From contig NZ_JAEULZ010000001.1 of assembly GCF_016793485.1 (NCBI RefSeq), forward strand, positions 496,001-560,000: a stretch of DNA of 64,000 nt, read 5' to 3'. The stretch's first letter is position 1. Every line of letters starts with the position of its first letter. This DNA comes from Mesorhizobium sp. (GTDB lineage Bacteria; Pseudomonadota; Alphaproteobacteria; Rhizobiales; Rhizobiaceae). The notes beneath the pieces were generated by a model. The model searched no databases. It was not told where the DNA came from and saw nothing but the letters and a program-made list of their open reading frames with translations. The position numbers and the translations under genes were made by a program. Below are positions 25,226 to 33,827 of the stretch, piece by piece.

Positions 25226-26128
25226 GTGAACGCACCGCTCAATCACCCGCTGCCGCTGCTCGATCTCGACGTGCTTCGCACTTTCGTCGCCATCGCAGAG
25301 ACTGGCAGTTTCACAACAGCCGCCAATGCCGTTTTCCGTACACCGTCCGCGGTTTCCATGCAGATCAAGAAGCTTGAGGACATTCTCGGCCGCTCCGTGT
25401 TCGCGCGCGACGCACGCTCGGTGTCGCTGACCACCGACGGCGAAATGCTGCTCGGCTACGCGCGCCGTATGCTGGCAATCAACCGCGAGGCGGTTTCAAA
25501 ATTCATCATCCCCGATATCGCCGGCGTCGTGCGGATCGGCTCGCCTGACGATTATGGCGAGCGCGTGCTGCCGCATGTCCTCAAGCGCTTTGCGCAGTCG
25601 CACCCCTCGATCGCTGTGGATGTCATCGTCGACCAGAGCGGTAATCTGCGTCGTCGCATGGACGATCGCGAACTCGACCTGACCCTCGTCACCCGCTCAT
25701 CGAAGAATCCGATGACCGGCGCGGAAGTGCTGCTGACGGAGCCGATCGTCTGGGCCGGGGCCAGGGGTGGCTGCGCACATATGAAGGAGCCGCTGCCGGT
25801 GTCGATCTGGGAGGAGGGCTGCGCGTGGCGGGCAGGGGCGCTGGAAGCGCTTGGCCGCGAAGGTCGCAACTATCGCATCGCCTACATGAGCGCCCATGCA
25901 ACCGGCCAGCGCTCGGCAATCATGGCCGACCTCGCCGTCGCGCCGCTGCCAAAATCCTTCCTCAACAGCGACATGGTCGAACTCGGCGTCAAGGACGGGC
26001 TGCCGGAAATGGGCACCTACAGCCTCGCCATGTTCGTTGCGCCGGATGCCAGCGCGCCGGTCAAGGCTGCGGCTGACCACATCCGCGCGACCTTCGAGGT
26101 CTACAGCCAGACGGGCAAGTGGTTCTAA
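25226..26128 (+). CDS. LysR-family transcriptional regulator
   Basis: 300 residues from GTG 25226, preceded by AAGGAA. The winged HTH lies at residues about 12-70 (LRTFVAIAETGSFTTAAN, then TPSAVSMQIKKLE). The effector domain (about 95-295) begins RIGSPDDYGERVLP. LysR regulators normally control a neighbouring or divergent operon in response to a small molecule. Here it converges on the corrinoid-activator gene, sharing four bases at the stops (26125-26128). Target and effector are not evident. Confidence 0.9.
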   Translation: MNAPLNHPLPLLDLDVLRTFVAIAETGSFTTAANAVFRTPSAVSMQIKKLEDILGRSVFARDARSVSLTTDGEMLLGYARRMLAINREAVSKFIIPDIAGVVRIGSPDDYGERVLPHVLKRFAQSHPSIAVDVIVDQSGNLRRRMDDRELDLTLVTRSSKNPMTGAEVLLTEPIVWAGARGGCAHMKEPLPVSIWEEGCAWRAGALEALGREGRNYRIAYMSAHATGQRSAIMADLAVAPLPKSFLNSDMVELGVKDGLPEMGTYSLAMFVAPDASAPVKAAADHIRATFEVYSQTGKWF

Positions 26129-28218
26129 TCCCGGGCTCGACGCGCCGCCCGCTCTTCCCTTGAGCGGCGGCGTGGAGCGTTGTCGCCGCCCTCACCTTCG
26201 GCCAGCACCTTTCTAGCGGGAAGCGTTACCTCGGCGGACAGCTTCGGGAATGCGTCGACCTTGTTGGGCAGCGCCATCGCATTGATGAAAAGCTGTTGGA
26301 AGTCCGGCTCCAGAGCCGTCTCGATCTTTTCGATCTTCGATACTTCCTGCTCGATCTCGCGGCGATGCTCGCGGTTGAGCAGCGCCATCAGCGCGCCCGT
26401 ACCGGCCGCATTGCCGACTGCCTTGACCTCGGTGAGCTCGCAATCGGGAATGATGCCCAGCACCATCGCGTATTTCGGGTCGATGAAGGAGCCGAACGCG
26501 CCGGCGAAGCGGATCGTGTCGACTTCGCTCACGCCCTGCTTGTCCATCAGGAGTTTGATGCCGGCATAGAGCGCGGCCTTGGCGAGCTGGATTGCGCGTA
26601 TGTCGTTCTGCGTTACCGAGATGCGCGGCTCCCCGTCTCGCAACAGGTAGGAGAAGGTGCGTCCGGCATTGAAGATGCGTGGGTTTCGCGCCGCGAGGCT
26701 GCCGTCCACCACGCCGTCCTCGGAGATGATGCCAGACAGGTACATCTCGGCCACGACCTCGATGATCGCAGAGCCGCAGATGCCGGTCACGCCGGTCGCC
26801 TTGGCCGCTTCCTCGAAGCCTTCCTCGTCGGACCATTTGTCGATGCCGATCACGCGATATTTCGGCTCCAGCGTCACCGGATCGATGCGTACGCGCTCGA
26901 TTGCGCCCGGCGCGGCGCGCTGCCCCGAAGATATTTCCGCACCCTCGAAAGCCGGACCTGTCGGCGACGACGCCGCAACCACGCGGTGACGGTTGCCGAG
27001 CACGATCTCAGCATTGGTGCCGACATCGACCAGCAGCATCATGCGGTCCTGCCGGTATGGGCCTTCCGACAGCGTCGCGCCGGCCGCGTCCGCGCCGACA
27101 TGGCCGGCGATGCACGGCAGGGTGTAGAGCCGCGCGCCGGGGCTGACCTCGATGCCGATCTCATGCGCCCAGAATTGCATCGATCCCGACACGGCAAGCG
27201 CGAACGGCGCCTGGCCGAGTTCGGTCGGATCGATGCCGAGAAACAAGTGGTGCATGATCGGGTTGGCGACGAACACGCAGTCAAAAATGTCGTGCCGGTT
27301 GATGCCGCTTTCCGCGCAGACCTTGCCGATAAGATCGTTCACCGCGTCGCGCACGGCCTTGGTCATGGCCTGCTGTCCGTCCGGATTCATCATCACGTAG
27401 GAGACGCGGCTCATCACGTCTTCGCCGAATCTTATCTGCGGGTTAGGCGCGCCGGCTGATGCAACGATTCGGCCCGACAGCAGCGACACCAGATGCATGG
27501 CTATCGTGGTCGAACCGATGTCGCAGGCGATGCCATAGGCCTCGTTCTTCAGCCCGGGATAGAGCGCAACGATGAAGGGACGCGAGGAATCCATATCGCG
27601 ATGGACAACGGCGGTAACGCCCCATGATCCTTCGGAAATCTCAATGTCTTCTGCAGGTTTGCCGCGCAGGATTTTCTGCACTTTAGGCAACAGATAGGGC
27701 GCGACCAGCAGGTCTTTCCAGCCCCATTCCTTCTCAAGCGAAACCTTCAGCCGGTCGAGATCGCCCAGTGGCTTGTGCATGTCGGGTTGCTCGACTTCGA
27801 CATAGCAAAGCTGGATCGGCGAATTGCGCTCGATGTGACGGTCGACGGCGGCCTTGCGGATCACCTGCGCGTTGATGACGGTGTCCTGCGGCACGTCCAC
27901 GACAAGATCGCCCTGGACCGTCGCGGAGCAGGACAGGCGGCGGCCTTCGGGCAGGCCGCGCACGCGCTCGTAGCGCTCTTCCTTCGGCCCCTTGGGCGAA
28001 ATGTGATCCAGCGTTGAGGTGATGCCGTGCTTGGCGAAATTGCCTTCCTGCACCTCGATCTGGCAACGCCCGCAGGTCGCTCGCCCGCCGCATACGCTTT
28101 CGACATAGACACCAAGCTGGCGCGCCGCATCGAGCACCGGCGTGCCAACAGCAAACCGCCCGCGCTTGCCTGAAGGCATGAACAGGACGAGGGGATCGGT
28201 TTGACGGTTGTTATCCAT
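26125..28218 (-). CDS. RamA-like corrinoid activation protein ([2Fe-2S] plus ASKHA/DUF4445)
   Basis: 697 residues from ATG 28218, 25 bp after the mtgC-like stop; a longer frame would overlap that gene. Residues 10-105 form a plant-type [2Fe-2S] domain with Cys43, Cys49, Cys52 and Cys97. The rest is an ASKHA ATPase-like domain (CDIGSTTIAMHL near 230, then a VDVGTNAEIVLGN segment). Such proteins re-reduce inactive Co(II) corrinoid to Co(I) with ATP. It is cotranscribed with the mtgC-like gene and should serve the corrinoid protein of this cluster. The last 20 residues are strongly Arg-rich (RRRSREERAARRARD). Confidence 0.88.
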   Translation of the reverse strand: MDNNRQTDPLVLFMPSGKRGRFAVGTPVLDAARQLGVYVESVCGGRATCGRCQIEVQEGNFAKHGITSTLDHISPKGPKEERYERVRGLPEGRRLSCSATVQGDLVVDVPQDTVINAQVIRKAAVDRHIERNSPIQLCYVEVEQPDMHKPLGDLDRLKVSLEKEWGWKDLLVAPYLLPKVQKILRGKPAEDIEISEGSWGVTAVVHRDMDSSRPFIVALYPGLKNEAYGIACDIGSTTIAMHLVSLLSGRIVASAGAPNPQIRFGEDVMSRVSYVMMNPDGQQAMTKAVRDAVNDLIGKVCAESGINRHDIFDCVFVANPIMHHLFLGIDPTELGQAPFALAVSGSMQFWAHEIGIEVSPGARLYTLPCIAGHVGADAAGATLSEGPYRQDRMMLLVDVGTNAEIVLGNRHRVVAASSPTGPAFEGAEISSGQRAAPGAIERVRIDPVTLEPKYRVIGIDKWSDEEGFEEAAKATGVTGICGSAIIEVVAEMYLSGIISEDGVVDGSLAARNPRIFNAGRTFSYLLRDGEPRISVTQNDIRAIQLAKAALYAGIKLLMDKQGVSEVDTIRFAGAFGSFIDPKYAMVLGIIPDCELTEVKAVGNAAGTGALMALLNREHRREIEQEVSKIEKIETALEPDFQQLFINAMALPNKVDAFPKLSAEVTLPARKVLAEGEGGDNAPRRRSREERAARRARD

Positions 28219-28243
28219 GACGATGCAATGCGGGCAGGGCGCT

Positions 28244-29311
28244 CTAACCCCTTGCTCGCCGTCCTTCGCGGTTGCGGCCACGAGGCGCTGCGCCGGGTTC
28301 ACGATTGAAGGCAATCCAGGCGCCGCCGCCTGTATCCTGGTTCAGGAGGAAATTCGCAGCGCGGATTGCCTCCATCTCCTTGCCGGGACGCGGCTTGGTC
28401 GAACCAAGGCCAAACAGCTTCACAAAGCTCTCGTCGTCCATGTCCGGCGGCAGCACGATGCCCGCTGCCTCGACCTCGGCCTTCTTCTCGGCGATCTTGG
28501 TCGGGCCGACCGGCAGCGCGACCGGGTTCATGATGGCGCTGGTCATGCCGGCGGCATAGGCCATCGGCAAGAACGCGTTGTTGATGCCGTGGCGGTTCGG
28601 CAGGCCGAACGAGATGTTCGATGCGCCACAGGTGGTGTTGACGCCGAGTTCCTCGCGCAGGCGGCGAACCAGCGTAAACACCTGGTGGCCGGCCGTCGCC
28701 ATCGCGCCGATCGGCATGACTAGTGGATCAACCACGATGTCGTGGGCGGGAATGCCGAAGTCGGCCGCGCGCTGCACGATCTTCTTGGCGACGGCGAAGC
28801 GGACGTCCGGGTCTTCCGAAATGCCGGTATCGTCGTTGGAGATGGCGACGACGGCGACGTTGTATTTCTTGATCAGCGGCAGGACCTTTTCGAGCCGCTC
28901 TTCCTCACCCGTCACGGAATTGACGAGCGGGCGGCCCTTGGCGGTCTGCAGACCGGCTTCGAGTGCACCTGGAACCGACGAGTCGATGCACAGCGGCGTA
29001 TCGACGACCGACTGCACGGTCTCGATCAGCTTCGGCATCAGGATCGGCTCGACGAAGTTGTTGTCGGCATAGCGCGGATCCTGCGCCATCATGTTGGAGA
29101 AGACCGCGCCCGAATTGATGTCGAGGACCGTCGCGCCAGCCTCGGTCTGGGAAATGGCGTCCGTCTTGACGCGCGAGAAATCGCCGCGCTCCAGTTCCTC
29201 GTTCAGCACCTTGCGGCCGGTCGGATTTATGCGCTCGCCGATGACGCAGAAGGGCTGGTCGAAGCCAATGATGATTTCGCGGGTCGCCGAGGCGACGATC
29301 GTGCGGGTCAT
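28244..29311 (-). CDS. Methyltetrahydrofolate:corrinoid methyltransferase (MtgC-like)
   Basis: 355 residues from ATG 29311, with GGAGAG at a good distance. A DHPS/pterin-binding TIM barrel is shown by GERINPTGRK (about 24-33), DINSG, CIDSS, NSVTGEEER, DPLVMPIG and GASNISFGLPNR. Predicted reaction: transfer of a methyl group from methyl-Co(III) corrinoid protein to H4folate, or the reverse. It heads a two-gene unit with the corrinoid activator. A perfect 22-bp palindrome lies just upstream of its ribosome binding site. The C terminus is an Arg/Gly-rich tail (RGRNREGRRARG) not needed for the barrel. Confidence 0.9.
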   Translation of the reverse strand: MTRTIVASATREIIIGFDQPFCVIGERINPTGRKVLNEELERGDFSRVKTDAISQTEAGATVLDINSGAVFSNMMAQDPRYADNNFVEPILMPKLIETVQSVVDTPLCIDSSVPGALEAGLQTAKGRPLVNSVTGEEERLEKVLPLIKKYNVAVVAISNDDTGISEDPDVRFAVAKKIVQRAADFGIPAHDIVVDPLVMPIGAMATAGHQVFTLVRRLREELGVNTTCGASNISFGLPNRHGINNAFLPMAYAAGMTSAIMNPVALPVGPTKIAEKKAEVEAAGIVLPPDMDDESFVKLFGLGSTKPRPGKEMEAIRAANFLLNQDTGGGAWIAFNREPGAAPRGRNREGRRARG

Positions 29312-29325
29312 AAATCTCTCCGTAT

Positions 29326-29347
29326 GATATAAAGACTTCTTTATATC
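29326..29347. promoter_or_regulatory. 22-bp palindromic operator upstream of mtgC-like gene
   Basis: GATATAAAGA (29326-29335) and TCTTTATATC (29338-29347) are perfect 10-bp arms with a 2-bp spacer. It ends four bases before the mtgC-like ribosome binding site. A near-identical element lies upstream of bmt at 50709-50730. Confidence 0.8.
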
Positions 29348-29386
29348 GTTATCTGGTTTCGTCAAGCAACATGGGTTGGTGCGCTT

Positions 29387-30487
29387 TCAGTGCGCGGACT
29401 TCACCATGTCGACCTGTGTTTCCGTTACATCGTCCTTCAGCAGGTGGTCGAGCCGCGCCGCTACCGTCGCATCGTCGGCGCGTGCCTCCCGCTTCCATGG
29501 CCGGCGGCCTTTCAGCACGCCCGATTCATCGACGATCTCGGCGACATATTCCTCCTGCCGGTAGGCCATCACATGGATGCCAGACACGCCGGGAATTTCC
29601 TTCACCTCGTTGATGATGTCGATGCAGAGCTGCTTGCCTTCCTTCTTCTGGTCCTGCGCGCCTTCGAGCCGCGTGATCACGGCGTCCGGGATGTGAATGC
29701 CCGGCACATTGGAGCGGATCCATTTCGCGGTCTTGGCCGACGCTAGCGGTCCGACGCCGACAAGCACAAAGACTTTCTCCGTGTGCCCGAGGTCGCGCGC
29801 CTTCTGCATGAAGGTCTTCAGCATCGGCACGTCGAAGCAATACTGGCTCTGCACGAACTGCGCGCCGGCTGCGATCTTCTTGCCGAGGTGGATCGGGCGG
29901 AAATCGTAGGGCGGCGCGAAAGGATTGATCGCGGCGCCGAGGAAAAGCTGCGGGGGCGTCGTCAGCTTGCGGCCCGACAGGAATTTCCCGTTGTCGCGCA
30001 TGATCCTGATCGTCTCGAGAAGCGACGTGGAATCGAGGTCGAACACCGGCTTCGCACCCGGCTGGTCGCCTGCCTGCACGCCGTCACCCGTCAGGCAGAG
30101 GACGTTGGCCACCCCCATCGCCGCGCCGCCCAGCACGTCGCCCTGTATGGCGATGCGGTTCTTGTCGCGGCAGGCGATCTGCATCACCGGCGCATAGCCC
30201 ATGCGGGTAAGCAGCGCGCAGATGCCAACCGACGACATGTGGCAGTTCGCTCCCGACGCATCCACCGCGTTGATCGCATCCACCCAGCCGTCGAACACTT
30301 TAGCGCGGTTGTAGACGTCTTCAGGGTCGGCGCTGTCAGGGGGATTGAGTTCGGTCGTCACAGCAAATTCACCGCGCCGCAGCACGCGCTCCAGCCTGCC
30401 ACGCGACGAGTGGCCGGGAAGCGGTTCCAGCGGCAGGTGGATGCCTGCCGGGTTTTCGTCCTGCTGGAAGGGGCGCTTCTCGCTCAT
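29387..30487 (-). CDS. Methylenetetrahydrofolate reductase (MetF family)
   Basis: 366 residues. The MetF TIM barrel is seen from the start of the core (FAVTTELNPPDSAD near 41-54), through CLTGDG near 128 and QFVQSQYCFD near 213, to a VGVGPLAS phrase. It interconverts 5,10-methylene-H4folate and 5-methyl-H4folate. Its start overlaps the end of the MetV-like gene (ATGA, 30484-30487). The nearby corrinoid genes suggest that it may run in the oxidative direction, feeding methyl groups from demethylation into the folate pool, as well as supplying methionine synthesis. This direction is inferred. Confidence 0.88.
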   Translation of the reverse strand: MSEKRPFQQDENPAGIHLPLEPLPGHSSRGRLERVLRRGEFAVTTELNPPDSADPEDVYNRAKVFDGWVDAINAVDASGANCHMSSVGICALLTRMGYAPVMQIACRDKNRIAIQGDVLGGAAMGVANVLCLTGDGVQAGDQPGAKPVFDLDSTSLLETIRIMRDNGKFLSGRKLTTPPQLFLGAAINPFAPPYDFRPIHLGKKIAAGAQFVQSQYCFDVPMLKTFMQKARDLGHTEKVFVLVGVGPLASAKTAKWIRSNVPGIHIPDAVITRLEGAQDQKKEGKQLCIDIINEVKEIPGVSGIHVMAYRQEEYVAEIVDESGVLKGRRPWKREARADDATVAARLDHLLKDDVTETQVDMVKSAH

Positions 30488-31137
30488 GCGGACGCTCCGG
30501 CCTTTGTCGCCTCGCGCGCTGCCGCGGCATTGGCCGTCACGCGCAGCCAGGCCGACGTCTCACGCAGCGACTGGTCGACAGGCTTCTGCACGGCGAGGAT
30601 CGCGTCGCCCTTGACCATGTTGCGCGAGCCTTCCCACGCCTTGACCCAGACGCAGGGCATGTCCGGTTCCACTTCGCAATTGCCGTTGGCGCGCACGCCG
30701 CCGCAGGGGCCGTTGCGCAGTTGCTTGGGGCAGTTCATCGGGCAGGACATGCCGGTCGAGGACAACACGCACTGGCCGCACATGCGGCAGTCGAACATGA
30801 TGCCCTTCACGCGCTTCTCGACGAATTTCACCGGTCCCTCGACGCGGCCGTAGCCGATGCCCTTCCACAGCGGATGCAGCATCAGGAACAGGTCGGCGAA
30901 GCGCGCATAAAACCATTCGAGCATGCGGCTGTGGCGGATCGACCAGAGTCGAATCGAGTAGCTGCGCTGTACGCGCCGCTGCGGCGACACGTCTGCGGGC
31001 TTGTAGTCGGATTTCGGCGCGGTCTTCTTGACAACGGTCGCCTGCGTCACGCCGCCGGTCGCGGCAGGCGGGATCGCCTCCGCCGCGGCGCTTGCGGGGC
31101 CCTTGGCAGTGGTGGAAATCTGCTGGGTTTCGGACAT
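30484..31137 (-). CDS. Methylenetetrahydrofolate reductase C-terminal-type protein (MetV-like)
   Basis: 217 residues. The first 55 residues are Ala/Thr/Pro-rich and probably disordered. The conserved part holds FDCRMCGQC, a GMSCPMNCPKQL run and CGG, then two further cysteines, together eight Cys near residues 117-165. This is the Pfam MTHFR_C/MetV pattern, seen in acetogens as the Fe-S or zinc partner of MetF. It overlaps metF by four bases, so the two form a MetFV-type complex by inference. Electron donor or acceptor unknown. Confidence 0.85.
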   Translation of the reverse strand: MSETQQISTTAKGPASAAAEAIPPAATGGVTQATVVKKTAPKSDYKPADVSPQRRVQRSYSIRLWSIRHSRMLEWFYARFADLFLMLHPLWKGIGYGRVEGPVKFVEKRVKGIMFDCRMCGQCVLSSTGMSCPMNCPKQLRNGPCGGVRANGNCEVEPDMPCVWVKAWEGSRNMVKGDAILAVQKPVDQSLRETSAWLRVTANAAAAREATKAGASA

Positions 31138-31161
31138 TTCTGTCTCTGCCTCGCGCGTGGA

Positions 31162-31461
31162 TCAGGAAAGCCGGCCGCCGGCCTTGGCCAGCGCGACCAG
31201 ACGCTCACGGTCGTATTCGGCGTCGATCGCCGCAGTGGCCTTGTCGGCCTCGGCTTCCAGGTCATCCCCGACGCTGACCGGATCGGCCTTGCGCCACTCC
31301 GCCAGGTAGGCATCCGTCTCGGCCGCGCCTGAACGCATCGCCGCCATGTCTATCGCCTCCGTGAAGCGCAGCGGCAGCTCGCGCTTGGCATTCTGCCGGC
31401 CCCTCTTGACGATGACCTGCGCGGGGATGTCGCGCCAGTAGACGATGATCAGGTCGGCCAT
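31162..31461 (-). CDS. 'Virulence factor' family small protein, function unknown
   Basis: 99 residues from ATG 31461, the first start that gives the conserved opening ADLIIVYWRDIPAQVIV. This matches a small family named 'virulence factor' (PF13769) with no established activity. The protein is acidic toward its C terminus (DDLEAEADKATAAID). It sits 24 bp upstream of the MetV-like gene and is probably the first gene of that transcript. Its place among folate/corrinoid genes suggests an accessory role in C1 transfer. Confidence 0.75.
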   Translation of the reverse strand: MADLIIVYWRDIPAQVIVKRGRQNAKRELPLRFTEAIDMAAMRSGAAETDAYLAEWRKADPVSVGDDLEAEADKATAAIDAEYDRERLVALAKAGGRLS

Positions 31462-31586
31462 GGATTTCTCGCAAATTTCAAGCATTTCCAGCATTGCCGG
31501 AAGCGCAATTCGCCCGCTTCTCATCCGACGACGCGCGCGCATTCAAAAGCGACGCGCCGCGATGACGCAAACAGGAAAGTGTTGTT

Positions 31587-32351
31587 CTACCAGACGCCCT
31601 TCGTGACCCCGGTCCAAAGATAGAACCAGATCGTCGGGTGATACCATTGCCGTGACGGCATGTCCGGCGATACGGGCGACAGCCGTCCGTCAAGCGCGTC
31701 CTCCACGCTCCTGATGCAGATGTCGCGCGACATTGCCGCCAGCCGCAGGGGATAGAGGGCGATGTTGTCGCCGGGTTCGGGCTTCCCGCGAACCTGATGG
31801 AGGACGCCACCGGTATCGACCCCGGCGTCCACGAGATGCACCGTCGTGCCGAAGTTACCGGCATCGCCCGTCGCCAGCGCCCAGTAGCCGCCGTTCATGC
31901 CGCGGTATTTCGGCGTTATGCCAGCGTGATAGTTAAGCACAGGGCACGGGATCGCCGCCAGCGTTCGCTTCGACAGCAGCCGGCAGCCGGCGAGCAGGAT
32001 CACGTCGGGTCTCAACCGTTCGACCGCCGCCACGAAATCCGGCGAATTGGCCGACGGCACCTTGATAATCGTCTGGCCGGTTCTGGGCCGCGTTTCCAGC
32101 CCGGTTTCGCGCTCGATGCGCTCGGCCCTCGGCCCGAAAAACCGTTTGCCGAGACGCACGAGGATCATCGTGCCCAATTGTCCGAGCGCCGCGATCCAGC
32201 CTTGCCGACGCGCCCTGCCCAGAAGCAGCGCTTTCTTGGACTCCGGCGTTTCCTCGATGACCGTTGTGGGGCCGAAGCGATCCGCCATTGCGTTGACGAG
32301 CGCCTGGATATGCGGCCCGCCTTCCGTGACAACCACGATATTCCTGTCCAC
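31587..32351 (-). CDS. Formyltransferase family protein
   Basis: 254 residues from GTG 32351, which follows the exoD stop by seven bases and has GAGG upstream; the frame runs further but into exoD. The formyltransferase fold is shown by NYHAGITPKYRGMNGGYWAL, whose His is the usual catalytic base, and HLVDAGVDTGGVL with the catalytic Asp. Such enzymes transfer formyl from 10-formyl-H4folate to an amino sugar or amino acid. The exoD neighbour hints at surface polysaccharide, the nearby folate genes at C1 metabolism. Acceptor unknown. Confidence 0.82.
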   Translation of the reverse strand: MDRNIVVVTEGGPHIQALVNAMADRFGPTTVIEETPESKKALLLGRARRQGWIAALGQLGTMILVRLGKRFFGPRAERIERETGLETRPRTGQTIIKVPSANSPDFVAAVERLRPDVILLAGCRLLSKRTLAAIPCPVLNYHAGITPKYRGMNGGYWALATGDAGNFGTTVHLVDAGVDTGGVLHQVRGKPEPGDNIALYPLRLAAMSRDICIRSVEDALDGRLSPVSPDMPSRQWYHPTIWFYLWTGVTKGVW

Positions 32352-32358
32352 GACGACC

Positions 32359-33018
32359 TCAGAACAGCCAGCCGAGGGCGGCGTTCGCAGCAAGGCTTGC
32401 GGTACCGACGACTCCGGCAATCACGATCATGGAGACAAGGCTGACCGCGCCGCCGATCGCGAGCAGGATGCCGTCGCGCTCCGACAGCGCAAGGCCGAGC
32501 AGCGCTGTCGCAAAGGCTGGCAGCCAGTTGCCGAGCGGTATGGGCAGCGTCACGACGATCGCCAGCACGAGCGCGAGGCAACCAATGATGCGGTCCCCCT
32601 GCTTGCGCCAGAATGGCCAGTACCGCGGCCGGATCACGCGCTCGATGCGGGCGAGGCGGGGGATGATCCATTCCATCGTCGAGCGGAACGTGTCGGCGCT
32701 CAGCGAGCGCTTGGATAGGGCATCGGGAAGCCAGAGCCTGCGCGTGCCGTAAACCATCTGCGCCGAGACGATGATCAGCGGAATGCCGAGGATCGCTGAT
32801 GTGCCCGGAGGAAGAGGCAGCAGGTTGAAGGCGGCGAAGAGAACCAGGATTGGCGCGAAGCCGCGATTGCCGAGCGCATCGCGGATGTGCCCGATGGAAA
32901 CCGATCCGTCAGCATCGCGGGCCAGTTGCGCGAAAAGCTCGGACAGCCTGCGGGGTCTCCGGCGCTTTGGTGCACCGTCGTTCGGCCCGCTATCCAGGCT
33001 CGAAGCTTCCGCCGTCAT
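32359..33018 (-). CDS. exoD: ExoD-type exopolysaccharide synthesis membrane protein
   Basis: 219 residues with the ExoD profile. A soluble N terminus (LSELFAQLARDADGSVSIGHIRDALGNRG segment) is followed by about five membrane helices between residues 50 and 215, with PPGTSAILGIPLIIV near 70-84 as the conserved phrase. ExoD in Sinorhizobium meliloti is needed for alkaline tolerance and affects exopolysaccharide; its biochemical activity is unknown. The following formyltransferase gene begins seven bases after its stop, so they are likely cotranscribed. Confidence 0.85.
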   Translation of the reverse strand: MTAEASSLDSGPNDGAPKRRRPRRLSELFAQLARDADGSVSIGHIRDALGNRGFAPILVLFAAFNLLPLPPGTSAILGIPLIIVSAQMVYGTRRLWLPDALSKRSLSADTFRSTMEWIIPRLARIERVIRPRYWPFWRKQGDRIIGCLALVLAIVVTLPIPLGNWLPAFATALLGLALSERDGILLAIGGAVSLVSMIVIAGVVGTASLAANAALGWLF

Positions 33019-33123
33019 TCCCTCAGTAACCCCACGCCGCCCGGTTCATGCAAGTTGCCCTATTCTGCCCTTTGCGAGTTAACCTATCGTGACGGCCATG
33101 CCTGGATTGCACGGCAACTGGCG

Positions 33124-33696
33124 TCACCTGTGAATTTCGAGGATATCGAGCTTGGATTCATATGTGGGGGCGGGAAACTCGATCCGCCACTCCTGCTGGC
33201 CGGTGCGGAACGCATAGCCCACCTGGTCGGTCTCCGGCCCGCTGCCATAGGGCTTTGGCGTGTCGCCCGCGATGAACAGGGAGCCGAGGTAGATCATGCG
33301 GTTTTCGCCGTCGTCGTAGAACCGGCCGGTCGTGCGCTGTGAGCCGGTCAGCTTGTCCAGTTTCCAACCCGAGCCGTCGTCGCTCACCCGGCATTTGAAC
33401 CAGTTGTAGATAACCAGCGTCGCGAGGCCACCGGCCTTGATGGTGCGGCAGCGCCATTCGCCCGCCATGTCGAAGTCAGGCGTCGACAGGAAGGGTTTCG
33501 CCAGCAGCGAGTCGAGTTGCGCCACCTCCGCAGGGTCGCCCGACCTCGCTTCTGTAAGCGCAGTTTTCCGTGTCTCCTCATACTGTTCAAGCCGCGTCTT
33601 GTCGGCGGGCGTCATGAGCTTCTGCACGACCCCGTCGGCAAGGGCGGCGGTGGCGGGAAGGGCAAACGCGATCGTCAGTGCAAGGGCACGAAGCAT
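33124..33696 (-). CDS. DUF4893 secreted protein
   Basis: 190 residues with a signal peptide (residues 1-20, ends ALAD). The mature part matches DUF4893: GEWRCRTIKAGG near 80-91, a WFKCRV phrase, TGSQRTTGRFYDD, and YLGSLFIAGDTPKPYG. The two conserved cysteines probably form a disulphide in the periplasm. No activity is known for the family. Its neighbours do not suggest a pathway. Confidence 0.82.
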   Translation of the reverse strand: MLRALALTIAFALPATAALADGVVQKLMTPADKTRLEQYEETRKTALTEARSGDPAEVAQLDSLLAKPFLSTPDFDMAGEWRCRTIKAGGLATLVIYNWFKCRVSDDGSGWKLDKLTGSQRTTGRFYDDGENRMIYLGSLFIAGDTPKPYGSGPETDQVGYAFRTGQQEWRIEFPAPTYESKLDILEIHR

Positions 33697-33763
33697 GACG
33701 GTGTCTCCTGTCGGCTCAGGAACGAAAAGTCAGGTGAATCGGGCGCTTTTGGGTCAGGCCCTT

Positions 33764-33827
33764 ATCAAGCCCAGTGGTCAAGCCCAGTGATCAAGCCCGG
33801 TGATCAAGCCCAGTGATCAAGCCTGGG
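33764..33827. repeat. Tandem 13-bp repeat, about five copies, at the 3' end of the DUF1638 gene
   Basis: The unit ATCAAGCCCAGTG starts at 33764, 33777, 33790, 33803 and 33816, with single-base differences in copies 2, 3 and 5. The last copy overlaps the stop codon of the DUF1638 gene. On the minus strand each unit therefore repeats the gene's terminal TTGA. Confidence 0.9.

Noticed and set aside
33764-33827. CRISPR-like array
   Set aside because: Units are 13 bp, directly adjacent without spacers, and there are no cas genes.
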